Below, one piece after another: positions 39,339-51,025 of a stretch of DNA of 64,000 nt. The position numbers were made by a program, and so were the translations under genes. Source of the stretch: JAWXBA01 sp048499805 (lineage in GTDB: Bacteria; Gemmatimonadota; Gemmatimonadetes; Gemmatimonadales; GWC2-71-9); assembly GCA_048499805.1 (NCBI GenBank), contig JASNZF010000002.1, positions 310,001 through 374,000 on the forward strand, in the 5' to 3' direction. Each line of letters opens with the position of its first letter. The first letter of the stretch is position 1. The notes under the pieces are model-generated. The model searched no databases and was not told where the DNA came from. It saw nothing but the letters and a program-made list of their open reading frames with translations.

Positions 39339-39980
39339 ATGGCCGATCTTGCGGGAATCCGGCGGGACTTTCGCCGGGCCGAGCTCGATCTGGACCACAC
39401 CGATCCCGAGCCCGCTCGCCAGTTTGCGCGCTGGATGGACGAGGCCGAGGTGGCCGGGTTGGAGGACCGGACGGCGATGACGTTGGCCACCGCCGACGCC
39501 GAAGGACGCCCTGACGCGAGGGTGGTCCTCCTCAAGGGCGCCGATGCGGAGGGATTCACCTTCTTCGGGGACCGCCGCAGCGCCAAGGGGCGGCAACTCG
39601 CCGAAAACCCCCACGCGGCGCTCTGCTTCTGGTGGAGCGTCCTGGAGCGGCAGGTCCGGATCAGTGGACGGGTTGCGGTGATTGCGGATGCGGAAAGCGC
39701 CGGTTACTTCGCCACCCGGCCGCGGCAGAGCCAGCTGAGCGCCTGGACATCCGTCCAGAGTGCGGTGGTGCCCGATCGGGCCGCCCTGGAGGCGGCCTGG
39801 CACGCCACGGAGCAGCGCTTTGCGGGGGCCGAGGTGCCACTGCCCCCGCACTGGGGGGGCTTCCGGCTGGTGCCCGAGCGTTTTGAGTTCTGGCAGGGCC
39901 GGCCCGGCCGGTTCCATGACCGGATTGCCTATCGTCGCGCCGATTCGGGCGCCTGGATTCGGGAGAGACTGTCGCCATGA
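39339..39980 (+). CDS. pdxH: Pyridoxamine/pyridoxine 5'-phosphate oxidase
   Basis: An FMN enzyme making pyridoxal 5'-phosphate, the PLP cofactor. The 213-aa chain has the family blocks DARVVLLKGADAEGFTFF, the FMN-binding AALCFWWSVLERQVRISG, SQLSAWTSVQS and the C-terminal VPLPPHWGGFRLVPERFEFWQGRPGRFHDRIAY. It starts directly after the fahA stop and its own stop overlaps the next ATG. PLP supply may serve amino-acid enzymes encoded elsewhere. Confidence 0.95.
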   Translation: MADLAGIRRDFRRAELDLDHTDPEPARQFARWMDEAEVAGLEDRTAMTLATADAEGRPDARVVLLKGADAEGFTFFGDRRSAKGRQLAENPHAALCFWWSVLERQVRISGRVAVIADAESAGYFATRPRQSQLSAWTSVQSAVVPDRAALEAAWHATEQRFAGAEVPLPPHWGGFRLVPERFEFWQGRPGRFHDRIAYRRADSGAWIRERLSP

Positions 39981-42346
39981 TCGCTGGAGCCGTCCCGTTG
40001 CCCGCCCGCCGTGGCCTTGGCCTTTCCCTCGCAGCCGTGCTTGGCCTCGCACCGGCCGCGGCAGGACAGCGCTCGCAGTTCGACCTCAGCGTTGCGAGCA
40101 TCATGCGCGGGCCCGAGCTGGTCGGACGGGAACCGGGCAGCATCCAGTGGACCCCCGACAGCCGGCATGTCTATTTCCAGTGGCTGCCGCCGGGGACCGC
40201 GTGGCAGGAGTCGACCCGGCCCTACCGGGTCCGGGTCGGCTCGAACGCCGCGCCGGAGCCGGTGACCCAGGCCCACGCCGACTCGATGGCGCCCGTCCTC
40301 GCCGGCGGCGACTTGAGTCCCGATCGCCGGCGCAAGGTGACCAGCGTGCGCGGCGATCTCTGGCTGGTGGAACTGCCCTCTGGCAACACCCGGCAGCTCA
40401 CCCGCACCACCGAGACGGAATCGAGCCCCAGCTTCAGCGGCGATGGGCGCCGGATCTTCTTCCGCCGCGGACTGAACCTGTTCGAGGTGGAACTCGCCAC
40501 GGGGGCCGTCCGGCAGCTCACCGACATCCGCCCCGGCCCCGCCCCGGCAGACCCCCGGCCGCTCGCGGGGCAGCGGGGTTGGTTGGCGGGGGAGGAGCGG
40601 CGGCTGCTGGCCGTGATTGACGAACGGGTCGTGCGCGACAGCGTGGCCCGTCTCGAACGGGAAGCCCGTGAGGCCGGCGCGCCCACGCCACTCTACCTCG
40701 CCGCCCGCGAGTCGGCCGGACAGCTCCAGCCCTCGCCCGATGGCCGCCACGTCCTGGTCCAGGCGATCACCCCGGCGAGCGATGCGCAGAACACCATCGT
40801 CCCCAACTACGTCTCCACGACCGGCTTCACCGAGTCGCTCAACGCCCGCACCAAGGTGGGCGATGCCCAGTCCCGCCAGCGGATCGGGGTGCTCGAGGTG
40901 GCCACCGGCCAGGTGACCTGGCTCCGCCCGATTCCCGGGGACAGCAGCGGCACCTACGGCAGCGTCCGCAACCTGGGCTGGAACGATGCCGGCACGGCGG
41001 CCCTCCTGGCGGTGACCAGCGCCGACTACGAGGAGCGGCGGCTGGTCCGGGTCGACGCGTCACCCGCCACGGTCACCACCGTCGATCACCTGCGGGATCC
41101 GGCCTGGGTGAGTGGACCCTGCTTCGGCTGCGGCGGATGGCTGCCGGGCGACCAGGGGATCTGGTTCGTCTCCGAGGCCGACGGGTGGGCGCACCTCTAT
41201 ACGATGGCGGCCGACGGCACCGGCCGGGTGCAGCGCACCCGGGGGTCGTTCGAGGTGCTCTCGGCCGAGCTGACGCCGGACCGCCGGCAGTGGCTGCTCC
41301 ACACCAGCGAGCCGTCGGTCTACGAGCGGCACGCCTATCTCGCGCCGGTGAGCGGGGGCACCATGACCCGGCTGACCGGGCCGGTCGGTGGCCACACGGT
41401 GGTGCCCTCGCCCGACGGGCGGATGCTGGCCAACGTCTACTCCGAGTCCAACCGGCCGCCGGAGTTGTTCCTGCAGCAGCCACGGGCCAATGCGACGATG
41501 CAACAGGTCACCACCTCGCCCACCGCCGAGTGGCTGGGGGGCCCGTGGATCGCCCCGGCCATCGTCACCATCCCCGCCGAGGACGGCGTCCCGGTGCCGG
41601 CCCGGATCTACCGGCCCGACGACCTCGGGGCCGAGCCCAACGGGGCCGCGGTGATCTTCGTGCACGGGGCGGGGTACCTGCACAACGTGCACAACTACTG
41701 GTCCAGCTACTACCGCGAGTACATGTTCCACCACCTCCTCGCCTCGCGGGGGTACGTGGTGCTGGACATCGACTATCGCGGATCCGCCGGGTACGGTCGT
41801 GACTGGCGGACCGCCATCTACCGTCACATGGGGGGGCGGGACCTGATGGACCAGGTCGATGGCGCGAGGTACCTCCAGCGCGAGTTCGGGATCGCGCCCG
41901 AGCGGGTGGGGATCTACGGCGGCAGCTACGGTGGCTTCATCACCCTGATGGCGCTCTTTACCCAGGGCCAGTACTTCGGGGCCGGGGCCGCGCTGCGTTC
42001 CGTGACCGACTGGGCCCACTACAACCACGGCTACACCGCCAGCATCCTCAACGAGCCCCAGGCCGACTCGGTCGCGTATCGGCGTTCCTCGCCGATCTAC
42101 TTCGCCGAGGGCCTGGCCGATCCGCTGCTGATCGCCCATGGCATGGTCGACGTCAATGTCCATTTCCAGGACGTGGTCCGGCTGGCCCAGCGGTTGATCG
42201 AGCTCGGCAAGACCGACTGGGAGATGGCGGTCTATCCGGTCGAGGACCACGGGTTCGTGCGCCCCGATTCCTGGACCGATGAGTATCGCCGGATTCTGGA
42301 GCTGTTCGAGCGCCATCTCCCGGCGCGGGGCGCCGCCCCTCGATAG
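39977..42346 (+). CDS. S9-family prolyl oligopeptidase-like peptidase (DPP-IV type)
   Basis: 789 residues. The N-terminal signal (LSLAAVLGLAPAAAG) is followed by a seven-blade beta-propeller (DUF/TolB-like repeats, e.g. SPDRRRKVTSVRGDLWLV, SPSFSGDGRRIFF). The C-terminal alpha/beta-hydrolase has GIYGGSYGGFI with nucleophile Ser650, an Asp in the ADPLLIAHGMVDVNV block and the His in YPVEDHGF. It likely cleaves dipeptides after Pro or Ala from peptide N-termini in the periplasm. The ATG overlaps the pdxH stop. Confidence 0.9.
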   Translation: MIAGAVPLPARRGLGLSLAAVLGLAPAAAGQRSQFDLSVASIMRGPELVGREPGSIQWTPDSRHVYFQWLPPGTAWQESTRPYRVRVGSNAAPEPVTQAHADSMAPVLAGGDLSPDRRRKVTSVRGDLWLVELPSGNTRQLTRTTETESSPSFSGDGRRIFFRRGLNLFEVELATGAVRQLTDIRPGPAPADPRPLAGQRGWLAGEERRLLAVIDERVVRDSVARLEREAREAGAPTPLYLAARESAGQLQPSPDGRHVLVQAITPASDAQNTIVPNYVSTTGFTESLNARTKVGDAQSRQRIGVLEVATGQVTWLRPIPGDSSGTYGSVRNLGWNDAGTAALLAVTSADYEERRLVRVDASPATVTTVDHLRDPAWVSGPCFGCGGWLPGDQGIWFVSEADGWAHLYTMAADGTGRVQRTRGSFEVLSAELTPDRRQWLLHTSEPSVYERHAYLAPVSGGTMTRLTGPVGGHTVVPSPDGRMLANVYSESNRPPELFLQQPRANATMQQVTTSPTAEWLGGPWIAPAIVTIPAEDGVPVPARIYRPDDLGAEPNGAAVIFVHGAGYLHNVHNYWSSYYREYMFHHLLASRGYVVLDIDYRGSAGYGRDWRTAIYRHMGGRDLMDQVDGARYLQREFGIAPERVGIYGGSYGGFITLMALFTQGQYFGAGAALRSVTDWAHYNHGYTASILNEPQADSVAYRRSSPIYFAEGLADPLLIAHGMVDVNVHFQDVVRLAQRLIELGKTDWEMAVYPVEDHGFVRPDSWTDEYRRILELFERHLPARGAAPR

Positions 42347-42347
42347 C

Positions 42348-43235
42348 ATGAGCCAGGAGGGCGCCGGCATCGCGCGGGGGATCGCCTCGGTGCGCACCGG
42401 GCTGCTGGTCAACGCCGGCCTGGCGGTGGTCAAGCTTGCTGCGGGCGTGGTGGGGCACGCCTATGTACTGGTGGCGGACGCCATCGAGTCGCTGGCGGAC
42501 TGCTTCGCATCGCTCGTGGTGTGGCGGGGCCTGAGCCTGGCCGCCCGTGGGGCCGACCGGGACTACCCGTTCGGGTACGGACGGGCGGAACCGCTCGCCG
42601 GCGCGATCGTCGGCCTGATGATGGTCGCTGCGGCCGTGGGGATCGCCGCCCAGGCCTGGCGCGAGATCGTGACCCCCCACCACGCCCCGGCCCCCTTTAC
42701 CCTGGCGGTCCTGGTCCTTGTCGTGGTGGTGAAGGAAGGCCTCTTTCGCACCGTGCTCCGCACCGGCGTGGCCATCGGCAGCACCGCGGTCCGGGCGGAC
42801 GCCTGGCACCACCGCAGCGACGCCATTACTTCGCTCGCCGCCTTTGTCGGGATCGGAGTCGCGCTCGCGGGCGGCCCGGGCTGGGAGCCGGCCGACGACT
42901 TCGCGGCCCTGTTCGCGAGCGGGGTCATCCTCCTCAACGCCCTGCGCATTCTCCGGCCCGCCGTTGAGGAGTTGATGGACCGGGCGCCCGGAGAGGAGGT
43001 GGTCGCTGCGGTGGCCGGCGCCGCGCGTGCCGTGGACGGTGTACGGGCCATCGAGCACCTGAGGGTGCGAAAGGTCGGCACCAGTTTCCTGACGGACCTG
43101 CATGTCCAGGCCGACCCTGGGCTGTCGCTGCACGACGCCCACATCCTCAGCGGGATGGTGAAGGGCGCGATCCGACGTGCAGTTCCCGCCGTGACGGGCG
43201 TCCTAGTCCACATGGAACCGTTCGAGCACCGATGA
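42348..43235 (+). CDS. Cation diffusion facilitator transporter
   Basis: 295 residues with six membrane helices and a cytosolic C-terminal domain. The metal site residues are in helix 2 (VADAIESLADCF) and helix 5 (AWHHRSDAITSL, HxxxD). The C-terminal ferredoxin-like domain reads LRVRKVGTSFLTDLHVQADPGLSLHDAH. CDF proteins export Zn, Co, Fe or Mn by proton antiport. The metal cannot be told from these residues with confidence. ATG lies one base after the upstream stop, and the stop overlaps tilS. Confidence 0.9.
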   Translation: MSQEGAGIARGIASVRTGLLVNAGLAVVKLAAGVVGHAYVLVADAIESLADCFASLVVWRGLSLAARGADRDYPFGYGRAEPLAGAIVGLMMVAAAVGIAAQAWREIVTPHHAPAPFTLAVLVLVVVVKEGLFRTVLRTGVAIGSTAVRADAWHHRSDAITSLAAFVGIGVALAGGPGWEPADDFAALFASGVILLNALRILRPAVEELMDRAPGEEVVAAVAGAARAVDGVRAIEHLRVRKVGTSFLTDLHVQADPGLSLHDAHILSGMVKGAIRRAVPAVTGVLVHMEPFEHR

Positions 43236-44563
43236 GCCTCGAGCACCGGCTGGCCACCGAGCTCGGTCGCCTCGGCCTGCCCCCCTGCCGCCTGGTCCTC
43301 GGCGTCAGCGGTGGCCCCGACTCGCTCGCCCTGCTGCACCTGATGGATCAGGTCGCGCTCCCGCTCGGGTTCGAGCTCGTGGTGGCCCACGCCGATCATC
43401 GGCTCCATCCCGACAGCCAGGCAGTGGCCGCCCTGGTGGCCCGGTGCGCCGAGTCGCTGGCGCTGCCGGTGGTGATCGGGCAGCTCGACCTGGCCCCGGG
43501 CGCCGGTGAATCGGAGGCCCGTACCGCCCGCCATGCCTGGCTGGAGCGGGTCCGGATCGACCAGGGCGCCACGTACCTCGTCCTCGGCCACCAGCGGGAC
43601 GACCAGGCCGAGACCGTCCTCATGCGGGTGCTGGCGGGGTCGGGGCCCGCCGGTTTGGCGGCCATGGCGGCGGTGCAGGGAACCGTGGTGCGGCCGCTGC
43701 TCGCCTTCTCCCGGCGCGAACTCGCCGACCATGTCGCCGCGATCGGGTGGCGGCCCTGGGACGATCCGGCGAACACCGACCCCCGGCACACCCGGAGTTG
43801 GCTCCGCTCCGTGGTGCTGCCCCAGGTGGCGGCCCGAGACCCGGCGGTGGCCGATCGCCTGGTCGGCGCGGCAGCCCAGGCCGCCACGGGACGCCAGGCC
43901 TGGGACGCCGTCCTCGATCTCCTCCCCGGCCTCGCGCCCACCGCGGAACCTGAGGGCGTTTCCTTTGCCGCCGCCCCCCTGATGGGGTATCATTCCGGGT
44001 TGGCCCAGACCCTGATCCAGGCGGCTGGACGGCGCGCCGGAGCGGTGGTCGGGCCGGCAGCGGCGGGGCGGGTGCTGGCGATGATCCAGGCCGGCCGGAG
44101 CGGCGCCTGGGTACCGCTCGGCGGGGGGTGGCGGGCGGAGCTGGCCTTTGGCCGGGTCCGGATCGTTCCCGACGCCCCCCCCTCGGGGTTCCCGGCGCGG
44201 GAAGTCGGTCGGGAGGCGGCCGGCGTCGCGGCCTGCGGGCCGCGCCGGTTGCGGTGGTCCCGCGAGTTGGCGCCGGAATGGATCCCGCGCGACGGCTGGA
44301 CCTCCTGGTTCATCCCCGGGGCGTACACCCTGCGGGCCTGGACCGCCGGCGACCAGCTCCGTCCGCTGGGTGGGGTGGGACGACGATTGGCGGTTCGCTG
44401 CCTGCAGGACGCCCGGGTGCCCAGGACGGACCGTGCAACCTGGCCGGTGCTGACAGCGGCGGACCATGGACCCCTGGTATGGATTCCGGGTATCTGTCGG
44501 GCAGAGGAGGCGCTGCCCCGGCCCGGTTCGGAGGCCTTGCGCATTGACGTTGAACCAGGATGA
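43232..44563 (+). CDS. tilS: tRNA(Ile)-lysidine synthase
   Basis: TilS adds lysine to C34 of tRNA-Ile2(CAU) so that it reads AUA. The N-terminal PP-loop ATPase has LVLGVSGGPDSLALL (SGGPDS at 26-31), AHADHRLHPDS and GHQRDDQAETVLMRVLAGSG. The C-terminal part (from about residue 220) holds the tRNA-binding domains, ending with WTAGDQLRPLGGVGRRLAV. The length, 443 aa, is normal. ATG overlaps the CDF stop. Note that the element tRNA at 10202 is elongator Met, not the TilS substrate. Confidence 0.93.
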   Translation: MSLEHRLATELGRLGLPPCRLVLGVSGGPDSLALLHLMDQVALPLGFELVVAHADHRLHPDSQAVAALVARCAESLALPVVIGQLDLAPGAGESEARTARHAWLERVRIDQGATYLVLGHQRDDQAETVLMRVLAGSGPAGLAAMAAVQGTVVRPLLAFSRRELADHVAAIGWRPWDDPANTDPRHTRSWLRSVVLPQVAARDPAVADRLVGAAAQAATGRQAWDAVLDLLPGLAPTAEPEGVSFAAAPLMGYHSGLAQTLIQAAGRRAGAVVGPAAAGRVLAMIQAGRSGAWVPLGGGWRAELAFGRVRIVPDAPPSGFPAREVGREAAGVAACGPRRLRWSRELAPEWIPRDGWTSWFIPGAYTLRAWTAGDQLRPLGGVGRRLAVRCLQDARVPRTDRATWPVLTAADHGPLVWIPGICRAEEALPRPGSEALRIDVEPG

Positions 44564-45101
44564 TGTAAAGCGCCGCACCGGCGGCCGCGAGGTCAAGGCG
44601 ATCGTCTTCACCGCCGAGCAGATCCAGGCGCGGGTGGCGGAGCTTGGCGCCGAGCTGACCCGGGCGTATCCGGACGGGGACCTGCTCCTGATCGGCCTGT
44701 TGAAGGGGAGCTTCCTCTTCCTCGCCGACCTGGTGCGCCACGTGGAGCGGCCCGTGGCCGTCGACTTCATGGTGGCCAGCAGCTACGGCGACTCGACGGT
44801 CACCAGCGGCAATGTGCGCCTGCTGTACGACCCGGCGACCGACCTGGCCGGGCGGCACGTGGTGCTGGTGGAGGACATCGTGGACTCCGGCAACACCCTC
44901 CGCCGGCTGCTCGCGCTCCTCAGCAGCCGCCGCCCGGCGAGCCTGGCGGTCTGTGCGCTGCTCGACAAGGCGCAGATGCACTCGCCGTTCGACGAACTCC
45001 AATTCGTGGGCTTCGAGGCGCCGGCGGCGTTCTTGATCGGCTACGGACTCGACTATGCCGAGCAGTACCGGCACCTCCCCTTCATTGCGGACCTGGCTTA
45101 G
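44544..45101 (+). CDS. hpt: Hypoxanthine phosphoribosyltransferase
   Basis: The enzyme salvages hypoxanthine or guanine to IMP or GMP with PRPP. The 185-residue chain has IGLLKGSFLFLADLVRH, VDFMVASSYGDST, the PRPP loop HVVLVEDIVDSGNTLRRL and the C-terminal FLIGYGLDYAEQYRHLPFIADL. There is no in-frame ATG or GTG; TTG at 44544, with GGAGG nine bases upstream inside the tilS end, gives a normal N-terminus. TTG at 44550 is the alternative. The tilS-hpt-ftsH order is conserved in many bacteria. Confidence 0.92.
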   Translation: MTLNQDDVKRRTGGREVKAIVFTAEQIQARVAELGAELTRAYPDGDLLLIGLLKGSFLFLADLVRHVERPVAVDFMVASSYGDSTVTSGNVRLLYDPATDLAGRHVVLVEDIVDSGNTLRRLLALLSSRRPASLAVCALLDKAQMHSPFDELQFVGFEAPAAFLIGYGLDYAEQYRHLPFIADLA

Positions 45102-47098
<1,997 letters not shown>

Positions 47099-47102
<4 letters not shown>

Positions 47103-47443
47103 TCGTCGCGCCGCTGGCGGACAGTCGCTCGGCCCGTTCCCTGTGCGAGGTGCTCCTTGCCCACGGGTGGGATGACGAGCGCGCCCGCGAGACCGCCACC
47201 GGCATGGAGGCGGCCGCCTTTCACGGCCAGCAGCTGTCGCCGGAGGTCCTCCAGTCGCTGGTCGTGACGGCCGGACGGCTCGGCCTCGAGGTGATCACCG
47301 GCGAGGACTGGGCGTTGCTCTCCGGCGCACGGTCCCGGCTGACGGCACTGGCCCGACCGTGGTCGGTGCCGCCCGAGCTTTCCGCCTTTTCGCTTGCCCT
47401 TGCGGAGGCGCTGCGGGACGAGGGCGGTCCCGTCGATGGATGA
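47099..47443 (+). CDS. Small protein resembling the N-terminal part of some FolP proteins
   Basis: 114 residues starting at GTG overlapping the ftsH stop. The sequence (LCEVLLAHGWDDERARETATGM, LGLEVITGEDWALLSGARSRLTALARPW) is conserved-looking and compact. From memory, it resembles the extra N-terminal region of dihydropteroate synthases that follow ftsH in related genomes, but the catalytic FolP barrel (MGVLNVTPDSFSDGG) is absent. It may be a split-off domain or a remnant. Its stop overlaps the DUF2723 start. Confidence 0.6.
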
Positions 47444-49799
47444 GGTCACCCCGGCCAGCCGGCCACCCTACCTCCCCGCTGCGATCGTCGGCCTGGTGGT
47501 GCTGGCCGGGTACATCTGGACCCTCGCACCGACCGTGACCTTCTGGGACGCCGGCGAGTTCATCGCGGCCTCCCGCACCCTCGGAATTCCGCACCCGCCG
47601 GGCACCCCGCTGTTCGTCTTCCTGACGCACGTCTGGGGCACCCTGTTCCCGTTCGGCGAGTACGCCTGGCGCACCAACCTCTTCAGCGCCATCCTGAGCG
47701 CCGCCGGTTCGGCGTTCTGGTTCCTGGTCGCGCACGATACCCTCCGCCGGGCGCTCCGCGGGGGCGAGGAGCGCGCGGTGCGATGGCTCTCGCTGGCCGG
47801 CGCCACCGCCTCGGCCCTGGTGGCCGCGTTTGCCTTCACGACCTGGCAGAACTCGAACGAGACCGAGGTCTACATGGTCGCCACGCTCACCATCGCGGCG
47901 GCGGCCTGGCTCGCCCTGCGGTGGCGAGCCAATCGCGGCACTCCCCGCGCGGCCAGGATCCTGCTGCTGATCGTGTACCTGGCCGGGGTCTCGATCGGCA
48001 ACCACCTGCTGGCATTGCTCGCGGGGCCGGGGCTGGTGGCGTTCCTGGTAGCAGAGCTGCGGTCCCATCCCGCCGCCGATCCCGGCCAGCGCCGGCGTGA
48101 GGTGGCCGAAGTCGCGGTGGTGGGCGGGGTCTGGGCGGTGCTCATCGGGCTGGGGCTCGGCAACACCGCCCTGATCCTGGCGGGCGCGAGTGCCTTCGGC
48201 GCGGCACTGGTACTGGCGATCCGCGGGGGAGTGACCGGCTTCGCCCTGCTGACCCTCGGCATCGCGCTGGTCGGCGTCACCCCCTACCTCTTCCTCTACA
48301 TCCGGGCCGGCCAGGCGCCGTTCATCAACGAGGCCGATCCCAGCACCTGGGAGGCGCTGCTCGACGTCATCCGACGGGCCCAGTACCCGATCCGCACCCC
48401 GTTCGACAACCCGACCCAGGTGCACGGGCCCGAGAACACCGGGCGCAGCCTCGAACTGATCCGCCTGCAGCTGCTCAACTATTGGCAGTACTTCGACTGG
48501 CAGTGGGCCCGCTCGGTGGTGGTGCAGGTGGGGGACTTTCCCCTGCGCACCGTGGTGTCGCTGGTGTTCGTCTGGCTCGGGATGACGGGGGCCCGGACCC
48601 AGTACCGCGCCGACCGCGAGGCGTTCTGGCTGATCGCCGGGATCTGGCTCGTGACCGGGCTGGGGCTGGTGGCGTACATGAACTTCAAGCCGGGGTTCAG
48701 CATCGGGTTCGAGGAGTTCCCCGACCCCTCCAACCACGAGGTCCGGGAGCGGGACTACTTCTTCGTCGCCAGCTTCGTGACCTGGGGCGTCTGGGCCGGA
48801 CTGGGGATTGCCACGCTGGCGGCGCGCGCCTGGTCCCGGCTGTCGGCGCCGCGCCGGCCCCTCGCGGGTGGGGTGCTGCTGGTGGCGCTGGTGCCCCTGG
48901 TGCTCAACTTCCAGCCGGCATCCCGGCGGCACAACCCGGACGCCACGCTGGCGGCCGACTTCGCCTACAACCTGCTCAACTCCGTGCCGCCGTACGGCAT
49001 CCTGTTCACCTACGGCGACAACGACACCTTCCCGCTCTGGTGGGCCCAGGAGGTCGCGGGGATCCGGCGCGACGTGACGGTGGTCTGCCTGGCGCTGGCC
49101 GAGACCTCGTGGTACATGCGGCAGTTGCGGGACAACCCCGTGCGCGAGTTCGACGAGGCGGCGGCCCCGGCGATCTGGCGGGGACGCAACCCGGTCCGGC
49201 CCGACTGGTCGCTCCACACGATGACCGATGCGGACATCGAGGCCGCCATTCCGCAGCTGATCGCGGCGGAGGTGGACATCGCCTACGGCCCGTACCGGGT
49301 CCGGGTGCCGGCCCAGACGCCGTTCTATGGCAAGGACTTCGTGACGGTCCGGATCCTCCAGCAGAACTTCGGCCGGCGGCCGATCGCCTGGTCGCTGACG
49401 GCGGGGAGCGAGTACCATGGGCTTGACCCGCTCCTGGTGCAGCGCGGCCTGACGATGTGGGTCGACAGCGTGATGCCGGACACCACCGACGCCACCCTGG
49501 ACTTCACGGCGGGCTACGGCGCCCCGCTGGACTTGACGATGACCGAGCAATTGCTGCGGGAGACCTACCGGTACGCCGAGCTGCTGGAGCGGGGACCGGC
49601 GGCGCTGGAGCCCACCGCGCGTTCGATCGCCTCGACCCTCGCCGTCCCGTTCACCCAGATGGCCAGCGGCGCCGAGTTGCGCGGCGACCTCGCCGCGGTG
49701 ATCCGGTGGCTGGAGCCGGCCTACCGGCTCTCGGGGAACCCGCGGCTGGCCCGGGCCATCGACTCCACCCGGAGCCTCCTCCCTTCATCTGGCCGTTGA
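47436..49799 (+). CDS. DUF2723 multi-pass membrane protein (glycosyltransferase 117/O-mannosyltransferase-like)
   Basis: 787 residues with about ten membrane helices in the N-terminal half and a soluble C-terminal part. The N-terminal DUF2723 signature is YIWTLAPTVTFWDAGEFIAASRTLGIPHPPGTPLFVFL. A later EVRERDYFFVASFVTWGVW and YGDNDTFPLWWAQEV are typical of the family. Such GT-C-like proteins are thought to glycosylate secreted proteins. ATG 47436 overlaps the upstream stop. Confidence 0.88.
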   Translation: MDEVTPASRPPYLPAAIVGLVVLAGYIWTLAPTVTFWDAGEFIAASRTLGIPHPPGTPLFVFLTHVWGTLFPFGEYAWRTNLFSAILSAAGSAFWFLVAHDTLRRALRGGEERAVRWLSLAGATASALVAAFAFTTWQNSNETEVYMVATLTIAAAAWLALRWRANRGTPRAARILLLIVYLAGVSIGNHLLALLAGPGLVAFLVAELRSHPAADPGQRRREVAEVAVVGGVWAVLIGLGLGNTALILAGASAFGAALVLAIRGGVTGFALLTLGIALVGVTPYLFLYIRAGQAPFINEADPSTWEALLDVIRRAQYPIRTPFDNPTQVHGPENTGRSLELIRLQLLNYWQYFDWQWARSVVVQVGDFPLRTVVSLVFVWLGMTGARTQYRADREAFWLIAGIWLVTGLGLVAYMNFKPGFSIGFEEFPDPSNHEVRERDYFFVASFVTWGVWAGLGIATLAARAWSRLSAPRRPLAGGVLLVALVPLVLNFQPASRRHNPDATLAADFAYNLLNSVPPYGILFTYGDNDTFPLWWAQEVAGIRRDVTVVCLALAETSWYMRQLRDNPVREFDEAAAPAIWRGRNPVRPDWSLHTMTDADIEAAIPQLIAAEVDIAYGPYRVRVPAQTPFYGKDFVTVRILQQNFGRRPIAWSLTAGSEYHGLDPLLVQRGLTMWVDSVMPDTTDATLDFTAGYGAPLDLTMTEQLLRETYRYAELLERGPAALEPTARSIASTLAVPFTQMASGAELRGDLAAVIRWLEPAYRLSGNPRLARAIDSTRSLLPSSGR

Positions 49800-49820
49800 A
49801 AGCCGGTAAATTCCAAGGTT

Positions 49821-50507
49821 ATGGCCTTCGAGGGGCTTTCCGACCGGCTTGCGGCGGTGCGCGAGGTGATTGCCGCCCAGTTGGCTCGCAGCGGGCTGGC
49901 CCACCCGGTGCGCATCGTGGCGGTGACCAAGACCCACGGCCCCGAGGCGGTGCGGGCTGCCCATGCTGCCGGGCTGGCCATGGTGGGGGAGAACCGGGTC
50001 CAGGAGGCCCTGCGCAAGCAGGACGCGCTGGGCGACCTCCCGGTGGAGTGGCACCTGATCGGCAGCCTGCAGCGGAACAAGGCCCGGCACGCCGTCGGGC
50101 GGTTCGCGCTGATCCACTCGGTGGACCGGGCCGACCTGGCCGATGAACTGGCACGCCGGGTGCCAGAGGGGGCGCGCCAGGCGGTGCTGCTGGAGGTCAA
50201 TTGCTCCGGCGAGGCGCAGAAGGGCGGTGTGGCCCCCGACGGGCTGGCGGCGCTCCTGGAGCATGTCGGGGCGCTGCCCACCCTCGAGGTGCGCGGGTTG
50301 ATGACGATGGCGCCGTACACCGACGACGAGGGGATCCAGCGCGCCACCTTCGCCCGGTTGCGCGACCTGCGGGAGCGCGTGGCCGGGGCGGGGTGGTCGC
50401 TGCCGGAACTCTCGATGGGCATGTCGGGTGACTATCCCGCGGCGGTGGCAGAGGGTGCCACCATGCTGAGGCTCGGAACCGTGCTGTTCGGAGAACGGGA
50501 ATCATGA
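49821..50507 (+). CDS. yggS: YggS-family pyridoxal phosphate homeostasis protein
   Basis: A single-domain alanine-racemase-fold protein that binds and stores PLP. The PLP lysine lies in VRIVAVTKTHGPEAV. Other blocks are MVGENRVQEALRKQD, VEWHLIGSLQRNKARHAV and LSMGMSGDYPAAVAEGATMLRLGTVLFGER. Length is 228 aa, normal. It is coupled to divIVA by an ATGA overlap, an order seen in many bacteria (yggS near divIVA/ileS/lspA). Confidence 0.93.
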   Translation: MAFEGLSDRLAAVREVIAAQLARSGLAHPVRIVAVTKTHGPEAVRAAHAAGLAMVGENRVQEALRKQDALGDLPVEWHLIGSLQRNKARHAVGRFALIHSVDRADLADELARRVPEGARQAVLLEVNCSGEAQKGGVAPDGLAALLEHVGALPTLEVRGLMTMAPYTDDEGIQRATFARLRDLRERVAGAGWSLPELSMGMSGDYPAAVAEGATMLRLGTVLFGERES

Positions 50508-51025
50508 GCGAAGACACATTCCAGCTGACCCCGCACGACGTGCGGGCCCAGGAGTTCCAGAAGGTGCTCCGGGGCTACGATCCGGTGCAGGTCGAGGACT
50601 TCAAGTCCCGGCTTGCCGAGGAACTCGACCGGCTGCTCCGCCACCGGGTCGGGCTCGACGAGCGCCTCAAGGGGATGATGGAGCAGCTGCGCTCGTTCCG
50701 CGAGCGGGAGCGGGCGCTGAACGAGGGTGTGGTGATGGCCCAGCAGCTCCGGGCCGATTCGCAGGCCTCCGCCGAGCGGGAAGCGGAGATCATCCTCAAG
50801 GAGGCCCGGCACGAGGCGGAGACGATCGTCGAGGAGGCCCGCCGGGAGGGGGCGCGCCTGGTCGAGCAGGCCCGGGCCGATGACGAGCGGCTCCGGAGTG
50901 CCATGGAGGCCTCGGTCCGGCAGTACTCGGCCTACCTCTCCAGCTTCCGGTCGCTGCTGGAGCGCCAACTTGCCGAGGTGGCCGCGCTGGAGAAGCACCG
51001 CCACCGGGACGACGCCCCGGCATGA
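50504..51025 (+). CDS. divIVA: DivIVA-domain protein
   Basis: 173 residues. The N-terminal membrane-binding DivIVA motif is LTPHDVRAQEFQKVLRGYDPVQVEDFKSRLAEELDRLL. A long coiled coil follows, with Glu/Arg-rich heptads (AEREAEIILKEARHEAETIVEEARREGARLVEQ). DivIVA proteins mark negatively curved membranes and organise division or polar growth. It is coupled upstream to yggS and downstream to ileS by ATGA overlaps. Confidence 0.9.
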   Translation: MSEDTFQLTPHDVRAQEFQKVLRGYDPVQVEDFKSRLAEELDRLLRHRVGLDERLKGMMEQLRSFRERERALNEGVVMAQQLRADSQASAEREAEIILKEARHEAETIVEEARREGARLVEQARADDERLRSAMEASVRQYSAYLSSFRSLLERQLAEVAALEKHRHRDDAPA